A stretch of 64,000 bases of DNA from Fusobacterium sp. JB019 (lineage in GTDB: Bacteria > Fusobacteriota > Fusobacteriia > Fusobacteriales > Fusobacteriaceae): positions 1-64,000 of the forward strand of contig JAUTCN010000018.1 in assembly GCA_030673965.1 (NCBI GenBank), written 5' to 3'. The translations under genes were made by a program, and so were the position numbers. Position 1 is the stretch's first letter; each line of letters starts with the position of its first letter. Below are positions 52,333 to 61,798 of the stretch, one piece after another. The notes below the pieces were generated by a model, which made no database searches, had not been told where the DNA came from, and was given only the letters and a program-made list of their open reading frames with translations.

Positions 52333-53049
52333 CTATAAACGTGTTACTTGCTTAACACATGGAGATTTAGCAATCTCTGAAATTAAATCTATAGGTTTTA
52401 ACTGCTTAGGCATAATTAAAATATATCTAGCTTTGTTTTCATCTGAATCTTTTTTAATATCTTTGATTTTAGATTTTAAATTAGAACATTTAAGCAATTC
52501 ATAAATCATAAGTATATTTTCTCCATAATTATTTTCTTCGGTAAAGATTACCTCTAGTTTTACCGTATGTTTATTATCGATTACAGAAACTTCTAGCTTT
52601 TTTAGTGTTACTAAGACAATCATAACTGCAATTCCAGAAGTTATGGATAAAGTATAAAATCCCCAACCAATACCTAATCCAATACAACCAGTTGCCCAAA
52701 GAGAAGCAGCAGTAGTTAATCCTTCTATTGTTCCTCTTTCTTTCATAATTGTACCAGCACCTAAGAAACCAATTCCACTGATTACTTGTGCTCCTAATCT
52801 TCCTAAATCACTCTTAAAATTTTCTCCAAGACTAGGGTTATCTATTGCTAATTTGATTATATTTACTCTTAGTTGTTCTTGAATTAGAGAAACAATAGCA
52901 GCTCCTAAACATACCAATATATGAGTTCTAAAACCTGCAGGACGATTGTTACATCCTCTTTCGTAACCGATCATTCCTCCGATTATTATAGCTGTAAATA
53001 TTCTAATGAAAATTTGAGCATTTCCTAGTGTTAAATCAAATGGAGTCAT
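52333..53049 (-). CDS. MgtC/SapB family membrane protein
   Basis: A 238-residue inner-membrane protein. The first ~140 residues carry the MgtC motifs IIIGGMIGYERGCNNRPAGFRTHILVCLGAA, ISGIGFLGAGTIMKE and GLTTAASLWATGCIGLGIG; the C-terminal part is a soluble ACT-like domain. MgtC proteins modulate ATP synthase or Mg2+ adaptation in some bacteria. AGGAGG precedes the start. It is monocistronic with an attenuator-type leader. Confidence 0.9.
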   Translation of the reverse strand: MTPFDLTLGNAQIFIRIFTAIIIGGMIGYERGCNNRPAGFRTHILVCLGAAIVSLIQEQLRVNIIKLAIDNPSLGENFKSDLGRLGAQVISGIGFLGAGTIMKERGTIEGLTTAASLWATGCIGLGIGWGFYTLSITSGIAVMIVLVTLKKLEVSVIDNKHTVKLEVIFTEENNYGENILMIYELLKCSNLKSKIKDIKKDSDENKARYILIMPKQLKPIDLISEIAKSPCVKQVTRL

Positions 53050-53081
53050 ATAATCACCTCCTGATAAAAATTAAATGAAAT

Positions 53082-53197
53082 AAAAAAGAGAGCACAAAAA
53101 AATTAAAAAGACAAAAGTCTTTTAAAAATTTAGCTCACCATAAACTCCGCTTTATATTCATTTATAATAGAATAACAAAAAAAAATTAAAAAGTCAA
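53082..53197 (-). promoter_or_regulatory. mgtC promoter and attenuator leader
   Basis: On the minus strand, TTGACT (53192-53197) and TATTCT (53169-53174) are 17 bases apart. The leader then folds a hairpin closed by GAGC/GCTC (53133-53136 with 53090-53093) with AAAAGAC/GTCTTTT inside, followed by TCTTTTTT, an intrinsic terminator about 30 bases before mgtC. A tiny frame ATG GTG AGC TAA preceded by GCGGAG overlaps the left arm. In 53198-53345 I see no gene. Confidence 0.6.
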
Positions 53198-53345
53198 ATT
53201 AAAAAAATAAAATCATTTAAAAAAAGAACAAAATAACTTAAAAATAGAATAAATTTCTAAAAACGAACTGAAAAAAAGTGTGTATATATAAGTGTAATAT
53301 ATGGTATAATTTGTGTGATAAATAAAAAAAGGTGGTAAAAAAACT

Positions 53346-53909
53346 ATGATTAATATAAAAGAAATTTTGGAAAGAAATCCGGTTATTCCGGCAATAAAAA
53401 ATAGAGATAATTTAAAGGAAGCTATTGATAGTAGTAGTGAAATTATATTTGTAATTATGTCTAATCTAATAAATATAGATGAAATAGTTTCAGAATTAAA
53501 AGAAGCAGGAAAAATAGTTTTTGTTCATATTGATATGGTTGAAGGATTATCTAATTCTAGTTACGGAATAGAGTACTTAATAAATAGAACAAAGTTTGAT
53601 GGAATAATAACTACTAAGCATAACATAGTTTCTTTTGCTAATAAAAATAAAATACCAGTTATTCAAAGATTTTTTATATTAGATTCTTTTTCTTTTAAAA
53701 ATACAGTGTTACATATTAGAGAGAATAAGCCAAATGCTGTTGAAATTTTACCAGGAGTTATGCCTAAAGTGATAAAGAGAATATGTAATTTAGTTAACGT
53801 AGCTGTTATAACAGGTGGGTTGATTGATGATAAAGAGGATGTTATAAATGCTTTGGCAGCAGGAGCTGAAGGAGTATCTACAACAAAAAGTGAGCTTTGG
53901 AAAATTTAA
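53346..53909 (+). CDS. glpP: Glycerol-3-phosphate-responsive antiterminator
   Basis: A 187-residue GlpP. It binds glycerol-3-phosphate and prevents termination in glp leaders. Visible family stretches: NPVIPAIKN, EIIFVIMSNLINI, KIVFVHIDMVEGLS, DGIITTKHNIVSFAN, VIQRFFILDSFS, EILPGVMPKVIK, VAVITGGLIDDKEDVINALAAGAEGVSTTKSELW. A TATAAT at 53305-53310 and GGTGG before the ATG. Downstream glpF and glpA leaders carry terminators that are its likely targets. Confidence 0.93.
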   Translation: MINIKEILERNPVIPAIKNRDNLKEAIDSSSEIIFVIMSNLINIDEIVSELKEAGKIVFVHIDMVEGLSNSSYGIEYLINRTKFDGIITTKHNIVSFANKNKIPVIQRFFILDSFSFKNTVLHIRENKPNAVEILPGVMPKVIKRICNLVNVAVITGGLIDDKEDVINALAAGAEGVSTTKSELWKI

Positions 53910-54052
53910 CGAATGATTAAATTTTGACCAATAATAGATTAAAAAAAATTCTATTTTTAAGTAGAGTTGTTGAAATTTAAAGGTAATTCACGGTGAAAAA
54001 AGAAACAAATATACGAAAAAAAACTTAATCATCTAAAATTGGTACAAAAAAT

Positions 54053-54081
54053 TTGACAAACACATATTAAAAAGGTAAAAT
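54053..54081 (+). promoter_or_regulatory. Promoter of the TRAP operon with flanking dyad
   Basis: TTGACA (54053-54058) and TAAAAT (54076-54081), 17-base spacing. ACACAT and ATGTGT arms flank the spacer and -10 at about 54060-54085, a possible operator. Confidence 0.75.
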
Positions 54082-54113
54082 GTGTATTATTAAAAATAGA
54101 ATAAGGCTGTAGA

Positions 54114-54180
54114 GAAAGGAGAGGCTAAATTGAAACTTTGGAAACTTAATTGCTAAAGTTGTTTTTGGCTTTTTTATTTT
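54114..54180 (+). promoter_or_regulatory. dctP leader terminator/antiterminator region
   Basis: GAAAGGAG (54114-54121) is followed by GGCTAAA and AACTTT (54134-54139), which pairs with AAAGTT (54155-54160), then TTTGGCTTTTTTATTTTT. The outer arms pair AGGCTAAA with TTTGGCTT including G-U pairs. The whole has the form of an intrinsic terminator in the 5' leader. A similar layout occurs before glpF. An eight-codon frame (TTG at 54130, stop 54154-54156) with a ribosome binding site lies inside. Confidence 0.6.
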
Positions 54181-54215
54181 TTTCTTCTTTATTCAAAAAA
54201 CAGGGAGGACAAACT

Positions 54216-55241
54216 ATGAATAAGTTTAAAGGTTTATTGTGTGCATCATTATTATCTTTATTAGTAGTAGGATGTGGTGGTGAAAAAAAAGAGGAATCAA
54301 AAGTTGAGGCTCGTGTTATTAAAGTAACAACTAAATTTGTTGATGATGAGCAAACTTCAAAATCACTAGTTAAAGTTGTTAAAGCAGTTAATGAAAGAAG
54401 TAAAGGGACATTAGAATTACAATTATTCACAAGTGGAACTTTACCAATAGGTAAAGATGGAATGGAACAAGTTGCAAGTGGTTCAGATTGGATTCTTGTT
54501 GATGGAGTTAATTTCTTAGGAGATTATATTCCTGATTATAATGCGATAACAGGTCCTATGTTATATACATCTTTTGAGGAATACTTAAGAATGGTTAGAA
54601 CTCCTCTAGTAGAAGATTTAAATAAACAAGCTTATGAAAAAGGAATTAAAGTATTATCTCTTGATTGGGTATTTGGATTTAGAAGTTTAGAAACTAATAA
54701 AGTAATTAAGACTCCAGAAGATTTAAAAGGAGTAAAATTAAGAGTTCCAACAAGTCAATTATACACTTATACATTAGAAGCTATGGGAGCAAATCCAGTA
54801 GCAATGCCTTATCCTGATACTTATGCAGCTATTCAACAAGGTGTTATTGAAGGGGTTGAAGGATCAATACTTTCTTATTACGGAACTAAACAATATGAGA
54901 ATGTTAAAAATTACTCATTAACAAGACATTTATTAGGTGTTTCAGCAGTTTCTGTGTCTAGAAAATGTTGGGAAAGTTTAACTGATGAGCAAAGAACTAT
55001 AATTCAAGAAGAATTTAATAACGGAGCTCAAGATAACTTATCTGAAACTAACAGATTAGAAGGAGTTTATGCTGAAAAATTAAAAGAAGCAGGAGTACAA
55101 TTTAATGAAGTTGATACAGCAGCATTTAATAAAGCAGCATCAGTAGTATTTACTAAATTCCCTAAATGGACACCAGGAATTTATGATAAAATAATGGAAA
55201 ATCTTACTCAAATTAGAGAAGATATAAAAAATGGTAAATAA
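54216..55241 (+). CDS. dctP: TRAP transporter solute-binding lipoprotein
   Basis: DctP-type binding protein, 341 residues. Signal peptide with lipobox VVGC (Cys20), then a two-lobe domain: VTTKFVDDEQTSKSLVKVVKAVNERSKG, FTSGTLPIGKDGMEQVASGS, FRSLETNKVIKTPEDLKGVKLRVP (with the ligand-carboxylate Arg) and PYPDTYAAIQQGVIEGVEGS. The conserved RxP arginine suggests an organic-acid substrate. Start at 54216 follows AGGGAGG; an in-frame ATG at 54150 lies in the terminator region and is not used. Confidence 0.92.
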   Translation: MNKFKGLLCASLLSLLVVGCGGEKKEESKVEARVIKVTTKFVDDEQTSKSLVKVVKAVNERSKGTLELQLFTSGTLPIGKDGMEQVASGSDWILVDGVNFLGDYIPDYNAITGPMLYTSFEEYLRMVRTPLVEDLNKQAYEKGIKVLSLDWVFGFRSLETNKVIKTPEDLKGVKLRVPTSQLYTYTLEAMGANPVAMPYPDTYAAIQQGVIEGVEGSILSYYGTKQYENVKNYSLTRHLLGVSAVSVSRKCWESLTDEQRTIIQEEFNNGAQDNLSETNRLEGVYAEKLKEAGVQFNEVDTAAFNKAASVVFTKFPKWTPGIYDKIMENLTQIREDIKNGK

Positions 55242-55264
55242 TTAGGTAGAATAACCTTATTAAA

Positions 55265-55307
55265 GAAGAGACTAGGTATTAGGATTAGTCCTATATCTAG
55301 TCTCTTT
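55265..55307 (+). promoter_or_regulatory. Large intergenic stem-loop between dctP and dctQ
   Basis: AAGAGACTAG (55266-55275) pairs with CTAGTCTCTT (55297-55306), with an inner AGGA/TCCT helix. No T-run follows. A typical stabiliser that lets the binding protein be made in excess over the permeases. The remaining 115 bases before dctQ hold a small GTTTA/TAAAC dyad but no gene. Confidence 0.7.
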
Positions 55308-55422
55308 AAAATAAATATTGGATTAAGAATAAAAAGTTTCTTAATAAAATAGTAAATTATATTAAGGGAGTGTTTATTTTTAAGTAAACAAAAATGGTAA
55401 TATATTATATGAGGAGTGGACA

Positions 55423-55914
55423 ATGAAAAAAGGATTAAATGATTTTCTGAAACATTTTGAGTTGTATCTTGGAAGTTTGTTTATTAGTGTGACTGTAGTT
55501 ATAGTTATAATGAATGTATTTACAAGATATTGTTTAAATTTTACTTATTATTGGACAGAGGAAGTGGCTGTAGGGTGCTTTATTTGGACAATTTTTTTAG
55601 GAACAGCAGGAGCTTACAGAGAAAAAGGATTGATAGGTGTTGAAGCTTTAATGGTTCTGTTACCAGCTAAAATAAGAAATGTGGTTGAATTTTTCACATC
55701 AATAATTTTAGTAGGACTAAATGTATTAATGTTTGTTTTTAGTTATGGTTATGTGGCAGGATCAACAAAGATAACTTCAGCATTAGAGATGTCTTATTCT
55801 TATATTAATGCATCTTTAGTTTTATCTTTTGGATTAATGACATTATATTCTTTATTATTTATGATAGAAGCGTTTAAGAAAGCATTTTTACACGTTGATG
55901 AGAAAAAAGATTAG
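55423..55914 (+). CDS. dctQ: TRAP transporter small permease
   Basis: DctQ, 163 residues, four membrane segments. FTYYWTEEVAVGCFIWTIFLGTAGAYREKGLIGVEAL is the family signature region (YWTEE, GAYREKGLIGVE). It pairs with DctM. GAGGAG precedes the start; 15 bases to dctM. Confidence 0.92.
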   Translation: MKKGLNDFLKHFELYLGSLFISVTVVIVIMNVFTRYCLNFTYYWTEEVAVGCFIWTIFLGTAGAYREKGLIGVEALMVLLPAKIRNVVEFFTSIILVGLNVLMFVFSYGYVAGSTKITSALEMSYSYINASLVLSFGLMTLYSLLFMIEAFKKAFLHVDEKKD

Positions 55915-55929
55915 GGGGGTATTAGTAAT

Positions 55930-57216
55930 ATGAATTCGTTTTCTCCGATAGTGGTTTTATTTATTTTATTTTTCTTGAATATACCAATAGGATTTGCTTT
56001 AATGGGATCAGCATTATTCTATTTTATATTTATAAACAATATCATGGCAATGAACATGGTTATTCAAAGATTTTCGACATCAGTTGAATCTTTTCCTTAT
56101 TTAGCGGTTCCTTTCTTTATAATGGTAGGATCAGTTATGAATTATTCAGGTATTAGTGAGCAGCTTATGAATATGGCGGAAGTTTTAGCAGGACATATGA
56201 AAGGTGGACTTGCTCAAGTTAACTGTTTACTTAGTGCTATGATGGGTGGAATTTCAGGATCTGCAAATGCAGATGCTGCAATGGAATCAAAAATATTAGT
56301 GCCGGAAATGTTAAAAAAAGGATTTACAGCTCCTTTTGCAGCTGCAGTAACAGCAGCTTCATCATCAGTTAGTCCGGTAATTCCACCAGGAACTAACCTA
56401 ATATTATATGCTCTAATAGCAAATATACCAGTAGGAGATATGTTCTTAGCAGGATACACTCCAGGGATATTGATGACTGGGGCATTAATGATTACAGTTT
56501 ATATAATTTCAGTAAAAAGAGGTTATGCTCCAACAAGGGAAAAAGCGGCAACACCTGTAGAAATAGGAAAGCAAGCTTTAAAATCAATTTGGGCATTAGC
56601 TATTCCTTTTGGGATCATTTTAGGAATGAGAATAGGAATGTTTACTCCAACAGAAGCAGGTGGAATAGCTGTATTCTTCTGCTTTGTAGTAGGGACACTT
56701 ATTTATAGAAAATTAAAATTTAAACATATACCAATAATTTTAACAGAAACAGTAAGAAGTACAGGATCAGTTATGATTATTATAGCAGCAGCAAAAGTAT
56801 TTGGATATTATTTAACATTAGAAAGAATACCTCAAATGATAACTCAAGGTTTAATGAACTTTACAGATAACAGATTTGTATTACTTATGTTAATTAATGT
56901 TATGCTTCTATTTATTGGAATGTTCATAGAGGGTGGGGCTGCATTAGTTATATTAGCACCTTTACTAGTTCCAGCAGTTACTGCTTTAGGAATAGATCCA
57001 CTACATTTTGGTGTAATATTTATAGTAAATATAATGATTGGTGGTTTAACACCTCCATTCGGTTCAATGATGTTTACAGTATGTTCTATAGTTGATGTAA
57101 AATTGGAAGATTTTATAAAAGAAATATGGCCATTTGTAGTAGCTTTATTAATAGTTTTAGTTATGGTGACTTATTCTCAAAGTATAGCCTTAATTATTCC
57201 AAATTTATTTAGTTAG
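55930..57216 (+). CDS. dctM: TRAP transporter large permease
   Basis: DctM, 428 residues, about 12 membrane segments. PYLAVPFFIMVGSVMNYSGIS, MMGGISGSANADAAMESKILVPEM, VSPVIPPGTNLILYAL and GGLTPPFGSMMFT are family motifs. It drives Na+-coupled uptake with the DctP protein. GGGGGT-type ribosome binding site upstream. Followed by a terminator. Confidence 0.94.
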   Translation: MNSFSPIVVLFILFFLNIPIGFALMGSALFYFIFINNIMAMNMVIQRFSTSVESFPYLAVPFFIMVGSVMNYSGISEQLMNMAEVLAGHMKGGLAQVNCLLSAMMGGISGSANADAAMESKILVPEMLKKGFTAPFAAAVTAASSSVSPVIPPGTNLILYALIANIPVGDMFLAGYTPGILMTGALMITVYIISVKRGYAPTREKAATPVEIGKQALKSIWALAIPFGIILGMRIGMFTPTEAGGIAVFFCFVVGTLIYRKLKFKHIPIILTETVRSTGSVMIIIAAAKVFGYYLTLERIPQMITQGLMNFTDNRFVLLMLINVMLLFIGMFIEGGAALVILAPLLVPAVTALGIDPLHFGVIFIVNIMIGGLTPPFGSMMFTVCSIVDVKLEDFIKEIWPFVVALLIVLVMVTYSQSIALIIPNLFS

Positions 57217-57259
57217 AATTGATTTAACTTGTTGATTAAAAGTTTTGAAATATAATTAT

Positions 57260-57312
57260 AAGGGTTGTTTGTTTTACAAGTTTAAATTTGTAAAAAACAG
57301 CCCTTTTATTTT
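57260..57312 (+). terminator. Terminator after dctM
   Basis: AAGGGTTGTTTGTTTTACAA and its partner TTTGTAAAAAACAGCCCTTT form a long hairpin followed by TTATTTT. It ends ten bases before the HAD start, so HAD expression depends on read-through or an unseen promoter. Confidence 0.8.
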
Positions 57313-57322
57313 AGGAGGAGAA

Positions 57323-58114
57323 ATGAATAAACTTAAAGAAAAAAAATGTTTTTTATTAGATATGGATGGAACTATTTATTTAGGAGACGAATTAATTGAT
57401 GGAGCAAAAGAATTTTTAGAAAGAGCAAAGCTTGAAAATAAAAAGTATTTATTTTTAACTAATAATTCTTCTAAAAATAAAGGAGCTTATGTTGAAAAAT
57501 TAAGAAAATTAGGGATAAAAGCTGAAGAAGATGAAATATTTACATCTGGTGAAGCAACAACGATTTATTTAAATAAAAGAAAACCAGGAGCGAAAGTTTT
57601 TTTACTTGGAACTAAAGCTTTAGAAGAAGAATTTGAAAATGCAGGATTTGAGTTAGTGAAAGAAAGAGGAAAAAAAATTGATTTTGTGGTATTAGGATTT
57701 GATACTACATTAACTTATGAAAAATTATGGATAGCTTGTGATTATATAGCTGAAGGAGTAGAGTATATAGCGACTCACCCTGATTTTGTGTGTCCTTTGG
57801 CTGAAGGTAAATGTATGCCAGATGTGGGATCGATAATAGCTTTAATAAAAGGAACTACAGGAAAAGAACCTTTAGTAGTGGGAAAACCTAATAAATATAT
57901 TGTAGAAGCGATTTTAGAAAAATATAATTTAAAAAAAGAAGAAATAGCTATGGTTGGGGATAGATTGTATACGGATATTAGAACAGGATTAGATAATGGA
58001 TTATCTTCTATTTTGGTAATGAGTGGAGAAACAGATAGAAAAATGTTAGAGGATACAAAATTTGTACCAAATTATGTGTTTAATTCAATAAAGGAAATGA
58101 TTGAAATATTATAA
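57323..58114 (+). CDS. HAD-IIA phosphatase (NagD/AraL type)
   Basis: A 263-residue phosphatase: motif I CFLLDMDGTIYLGDELIDGA, motif II FLTNNSSKNKGAYVEKL, the Lys in VVGKPNKYI, and motif IV AMVGDRLYTDIRTG. The IIA cap lies between motifs II and III. Members dephosphorylate glycerol-phosphate, phosphoglycolate, p-nitrophenyl phosphate or sugar phosphates. The position next to glycerol genes makes glycerol-3-phosphate a plausible substrate, as inference. The start at 57323 follows AGGAGGAG; the longer frame from 57245 reads through the terminator. Confidence 0.9.
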   Translation: MNKLKEKKCFLLDMDGTIYLGDELIDGAKEFLERAKLENKKYLFLTNNSSKNKGAYVEKLRKLGIKAEEDEIFTSGEATTIYLNKRKPGAKVFLLGTKALEEEFENAGFELVKERGKKIDFVVLGFDTTLTYEKLWIACDYIAEGVEYIATHPDFVCPLAEGKCMPDVGSIIALIKGTTGKEPLVVGKPNKYIVEAILEKYNLKKEEIAMVGDRLYTDIRTGLDNGLSSILVMSGETDRKMLEDTKFVPNYVFNSIKEMIEIL

Positions 58115-58155
58115 AAAAAATTGATAGAGGGTGTTAAGTAAAAAAATAGTTTCCT

Positions 58156-58187
58156 AAAGAGTGAAGGCTTTCCTTTGCTCTTTTTTT
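58156..58187 (+). terminator. Terminator after the HAD gene
   Basis: AAAGAG...CTCTTT with AAGG/CCTT inside, followed by T-run. Confidence 0.8.
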
Positions 58188-58241
58188 GGTGGTTTATGTA
58201 AAAAAATAGATTATTTGAAACAGAAATGATACGTTCTGTAT

Positions 58242-58291
58242 GTCAATATTTGTAATTTTATATTGACAAAAGAAAAAACATAGGGTATTCT
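58242..58291 (+). promoter_or_regulatory. glpF promoter with inverted repeat over the -35
   Basis: TTGACA (58263-58268) and TATTCT (58286-58291), 17-base spacing. GTCAATAT (58242-58249) and ATATTGAC (58260-58267) form a perfect 8-bp inverted repeat that covers the -35, a likely operator. Further upstream ACAGAA/TTCTGT (58220-58239) is another small dyad. Confidence 0.75.
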
Positions 58292-58314
58292 TAAATTAAC
58301 GGAATATAGCTCGG

Positions 58315-58381
58315 AGAAAAAGAAAGGAGGCTTAAAATAATAACTTTTCTAAAGTTATAATTTAAGGTTTTCTTTTTTTAT
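58315..58381 (+). promoter_or_regulatory. glpF leader terminator (probable GlpP target)
   Basis: GAAAAAGAAAGGAGGCTTAAA is followed by ATAACTTT (58340-58347) pairing with AAAGTTAT (58351-58358); outer arms pair with TTTAAGG and TTTTCTTTTTT, ending in a T-run (58372-58379). It stands between the promoter and glpF and lies about 25 bases after the expected transcript start. A GAAAGGAG-GCT...AACTTT...CTAAAGTT layout is shared with the dctP leader. Confidence 0.7.
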
Positions 58382-58421
58382 TAATGTTATATTTTATCGT
58401 GAATTAAAAGGAGGAATTAAT

Positions 58422-59150
58422 ATGACACCAGGAGCAATGTATTTAGGAGAATTTGTAGGAACAGCAGCACTTTTATTTTTTGGTAACGGAGTTAATATGA
58501 CGACAAGTTTAAATAAAAGTTATGGAAAGGGTTCCGGTTGGATAGTAACTTGTATAGGTTGGGGATTATCGGTTACTATGGCAGTTTATATGGTTGGTTG
58601 GGTTAGTGGAGCTCACATAAATCCAGCAGTAACTATTGGACTAGCAGCAGCAGGAATGTTTCCTTGGGAATTAGTTCCAGGGTATATTATTGCTCAAGTT
58701 GCAGGAGCTTTTGTAGGAGCTTGCCTAGCATGGCTAACTTATAAAGATTTAATGGATGAAGAACCAGAAGCAGGAACAAAATTAGGTGTTTTCTCTACAG
58801 GTCCAGCTATAGATAATAAACCAATGAATGTAGTGACAGAATTTTTGGGAACATTTTTATTGCTAGCAGGTTTATTAGCCATTGGATATGGAGATGGAGT
58901 TACAGGAGGAATGGCACCATTTGTTGTAGGAATGTTAATAGCAGTTATAGGAATGGCAACAGGTGGAGCAACAGGATTTGCTATAAATCCGGCCAGAGAT
59001 TTAGGTCCAAGAATAGCTCATGCAATATTACCAATAAAAGGAAAAGGTGGATCAAATTGGGGATATGCTTTAGTACCAATAGTAGGACCTATATTAGGTG
59101 GAATAGTTGGTGGAGTTTTTTATGCAGGATTTATTGCAATAGCACATTAA
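58422..59150 (+). CDS. glpF: Glycerol facilitator (MIP/aquaglyceroporin)
   Basis: A 242-residue channel with six membrane segments. The two half-helix motifs are SGAHINPAVTIGLA and GFAINPARDLGPR; the Asp after the second NPARD is typical of glycerol facilitators rather than water channels. AGGAGG precedes the start. It lies 52 bases before glpK, forming a glycerol uptake operon. Confidence 0.95.
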   Translation: MTPGAMYLGEFVGTAALLFFGNGVNMTTSLNKSYGKGSGWIVTCIGWGLSVTMAVYMVGWVSGAHINPAVTIGLAAAGMFPWELVPGYIIAQVAGAFVGACLAWLTYKDLMDEEPEAGTKLGVFSTGPAIDNKPMNVVTEFLGTFLLLAGLLAIGYGDGVTGGMAPFVVGMLIAVIGMATGGATGFAINPARDLGPRIAHAILPIKGKGGSNWGYALVPIVGPILGGIVGGVFYAGFIAIAH

Positions 59151-59190
59151 TTTTATAAAGCAATTTTAAATTTACAAAATTATTTATTAG

Positions 59191-60699
<1,509 letters not shown>

Positions 60700-60733
60700 A
60701 AAATAGAAAAAATTTAAATATAAAATAATATTA

Positions 60734-60767
60734 GGCTAGGTAAAGCGGCACTTTTCTTTATCTAGCC
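60734..60767 (+). promoter_or_regulatory. Intergenic stem-loop between glpK and dhaK
   Basis: GGCTAGGTAAAG (60734-60745) pairs with CTTTATCTAGCC (60756-60767), 12 bp with one G-U pair and a ten-base loop. No T-run follows, so it is more likely a stability or processing element than a terminator. Confidence 0.7.
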
Positions 60768-60790
60768 AAAATTTCTAAACAGGAGGATTT

Positions 60791-61786
60791 ATGAAAAAAA
60801 TATTAAATAACGTGGATAATATAGTTGATGAAATGTTAAGTGGAATGATAGATGCTCATGGAAATTTATTAGATAGGGTAGATGGAAGAAATATAATTAT
60901 AAGAAGAAATAAAAAAATAGATAAAGTAGCTTTAATAAGTGGAGGAGGAAGTGGACATGAGCCAGCTCATGCAGGTTATGTAGGAAGAGGAATGCTTGAT
61001 GCAGCAGTTTGTGGACAAATTTTTTCTTCTCCAGGAGCAGATGAGGTTTATGATGCAATAAAAGCAGTTGCTACGGATGCAGGAGTTTTATTGATAATAA
61101 AAAACTATAGTGGAGATGTAATGAATTTTGAAATGGCAGCAGAATTAGCAGCAGCAGATGGGATAAAAGTAGATAAGATAGTAGTTAATGATGATGTAGC
61201 AGTTGAAGGTAGTACTTATACAGTTGGAAGAAGAGGAATAGCAGGGACTGTTTTCGTTCATAAAATAGTTGGAGCAGCAGCAGAGAAAGGTTATTCTTTA
61301 GAAGAATTAAGAAAACTAGGAGAAAAAGTTATAGATAATGTAAAAACTATGGGGATGTCTTTAGAACCTTGTTTTGTACCTACAACAGGAAGAAAAAGTT
61401 TTGATATTGCAAATGATGAAGTAGAAATAGGATTAGGAATTCATGGGGAACCAGGAACTCATAGAGAAAAAATAAAAAGTGCAGAAATTCACGTTAAACA
61501 ACTTTTAGATGAAATATTTAAACATTCAAACGCTAAAACAGATGATGAAGTAGCAGTTATGGTTAATGGATTAGGGGCTACCACATTAATAGAATTATAT
61601 ATTGCTAATAAAACAGTCAAAGAATTTTTAGATGAAAGAGAAATAAATATTTATAAAACTTTAGTAGGAAATTTTATGACTTCTATAGATATGGAAGGCT
61701 TTTCAATAAGCATATTGAAATTAGATGAAGAAATGAAAGAATTATTAGATGCTCAAAGTGATACTGTTGGGATGAAAAATCTATAA
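60791..61786 (+). CDS. dhaK: Dihydroxyacetone kinase subunit DhaK
   Basis: Binds dihydroxyacetone covalently through His218 (LGIHGEPG). 331 residues with ISGGGSGHEPAHAGYVGRGMLDAAVCGQIFSSP and IIKNYSGDVMNFEMAAE as the substrate-site motifs. Works with DhaL and the phosphoryl donor DhaM. AGGAGG precedes the start. First of three dha genes downstream of glpFK. Confidence 0.96.
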   Translation: MKKILNNVDNIVDEMLSGMIDAHGNLLDRVDGRNIIIRRNKKIDKVALISGGGSGHEPAHAGYVGRGMLDAAVCGQIFSSPGADEVYDAIKAVATDAGVLLIIKNYSGDVMNFEMAAELAAADGIKVDKIVVNDDVAVEGSTYTVGRRGIAGTVFVHKIVGAAAEKGYSLEELRKLGEKVIDNVKTMGMSLEPCFVPTTGRKSFDIANDEVEIGLGIHGEPGTHREKIKSAEIHVKQLLDEIFKHSNAKTDDEVAVMVNGLGATTLIELYIANKTVKEFLDEREINIYKTLVGNFMTSIDMEGFSISILKLDEEMKELLDAQSDTVGMKNL

Positions 61787-61798
61787 AAAGGGGATAAT

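Noticed and set aside
57245-57322. N-terminal extension of the HAD phosphatase
   Set aside because: It is read from a terminator hairpin; the ATG at 57323 has a strong ribosome binding site.
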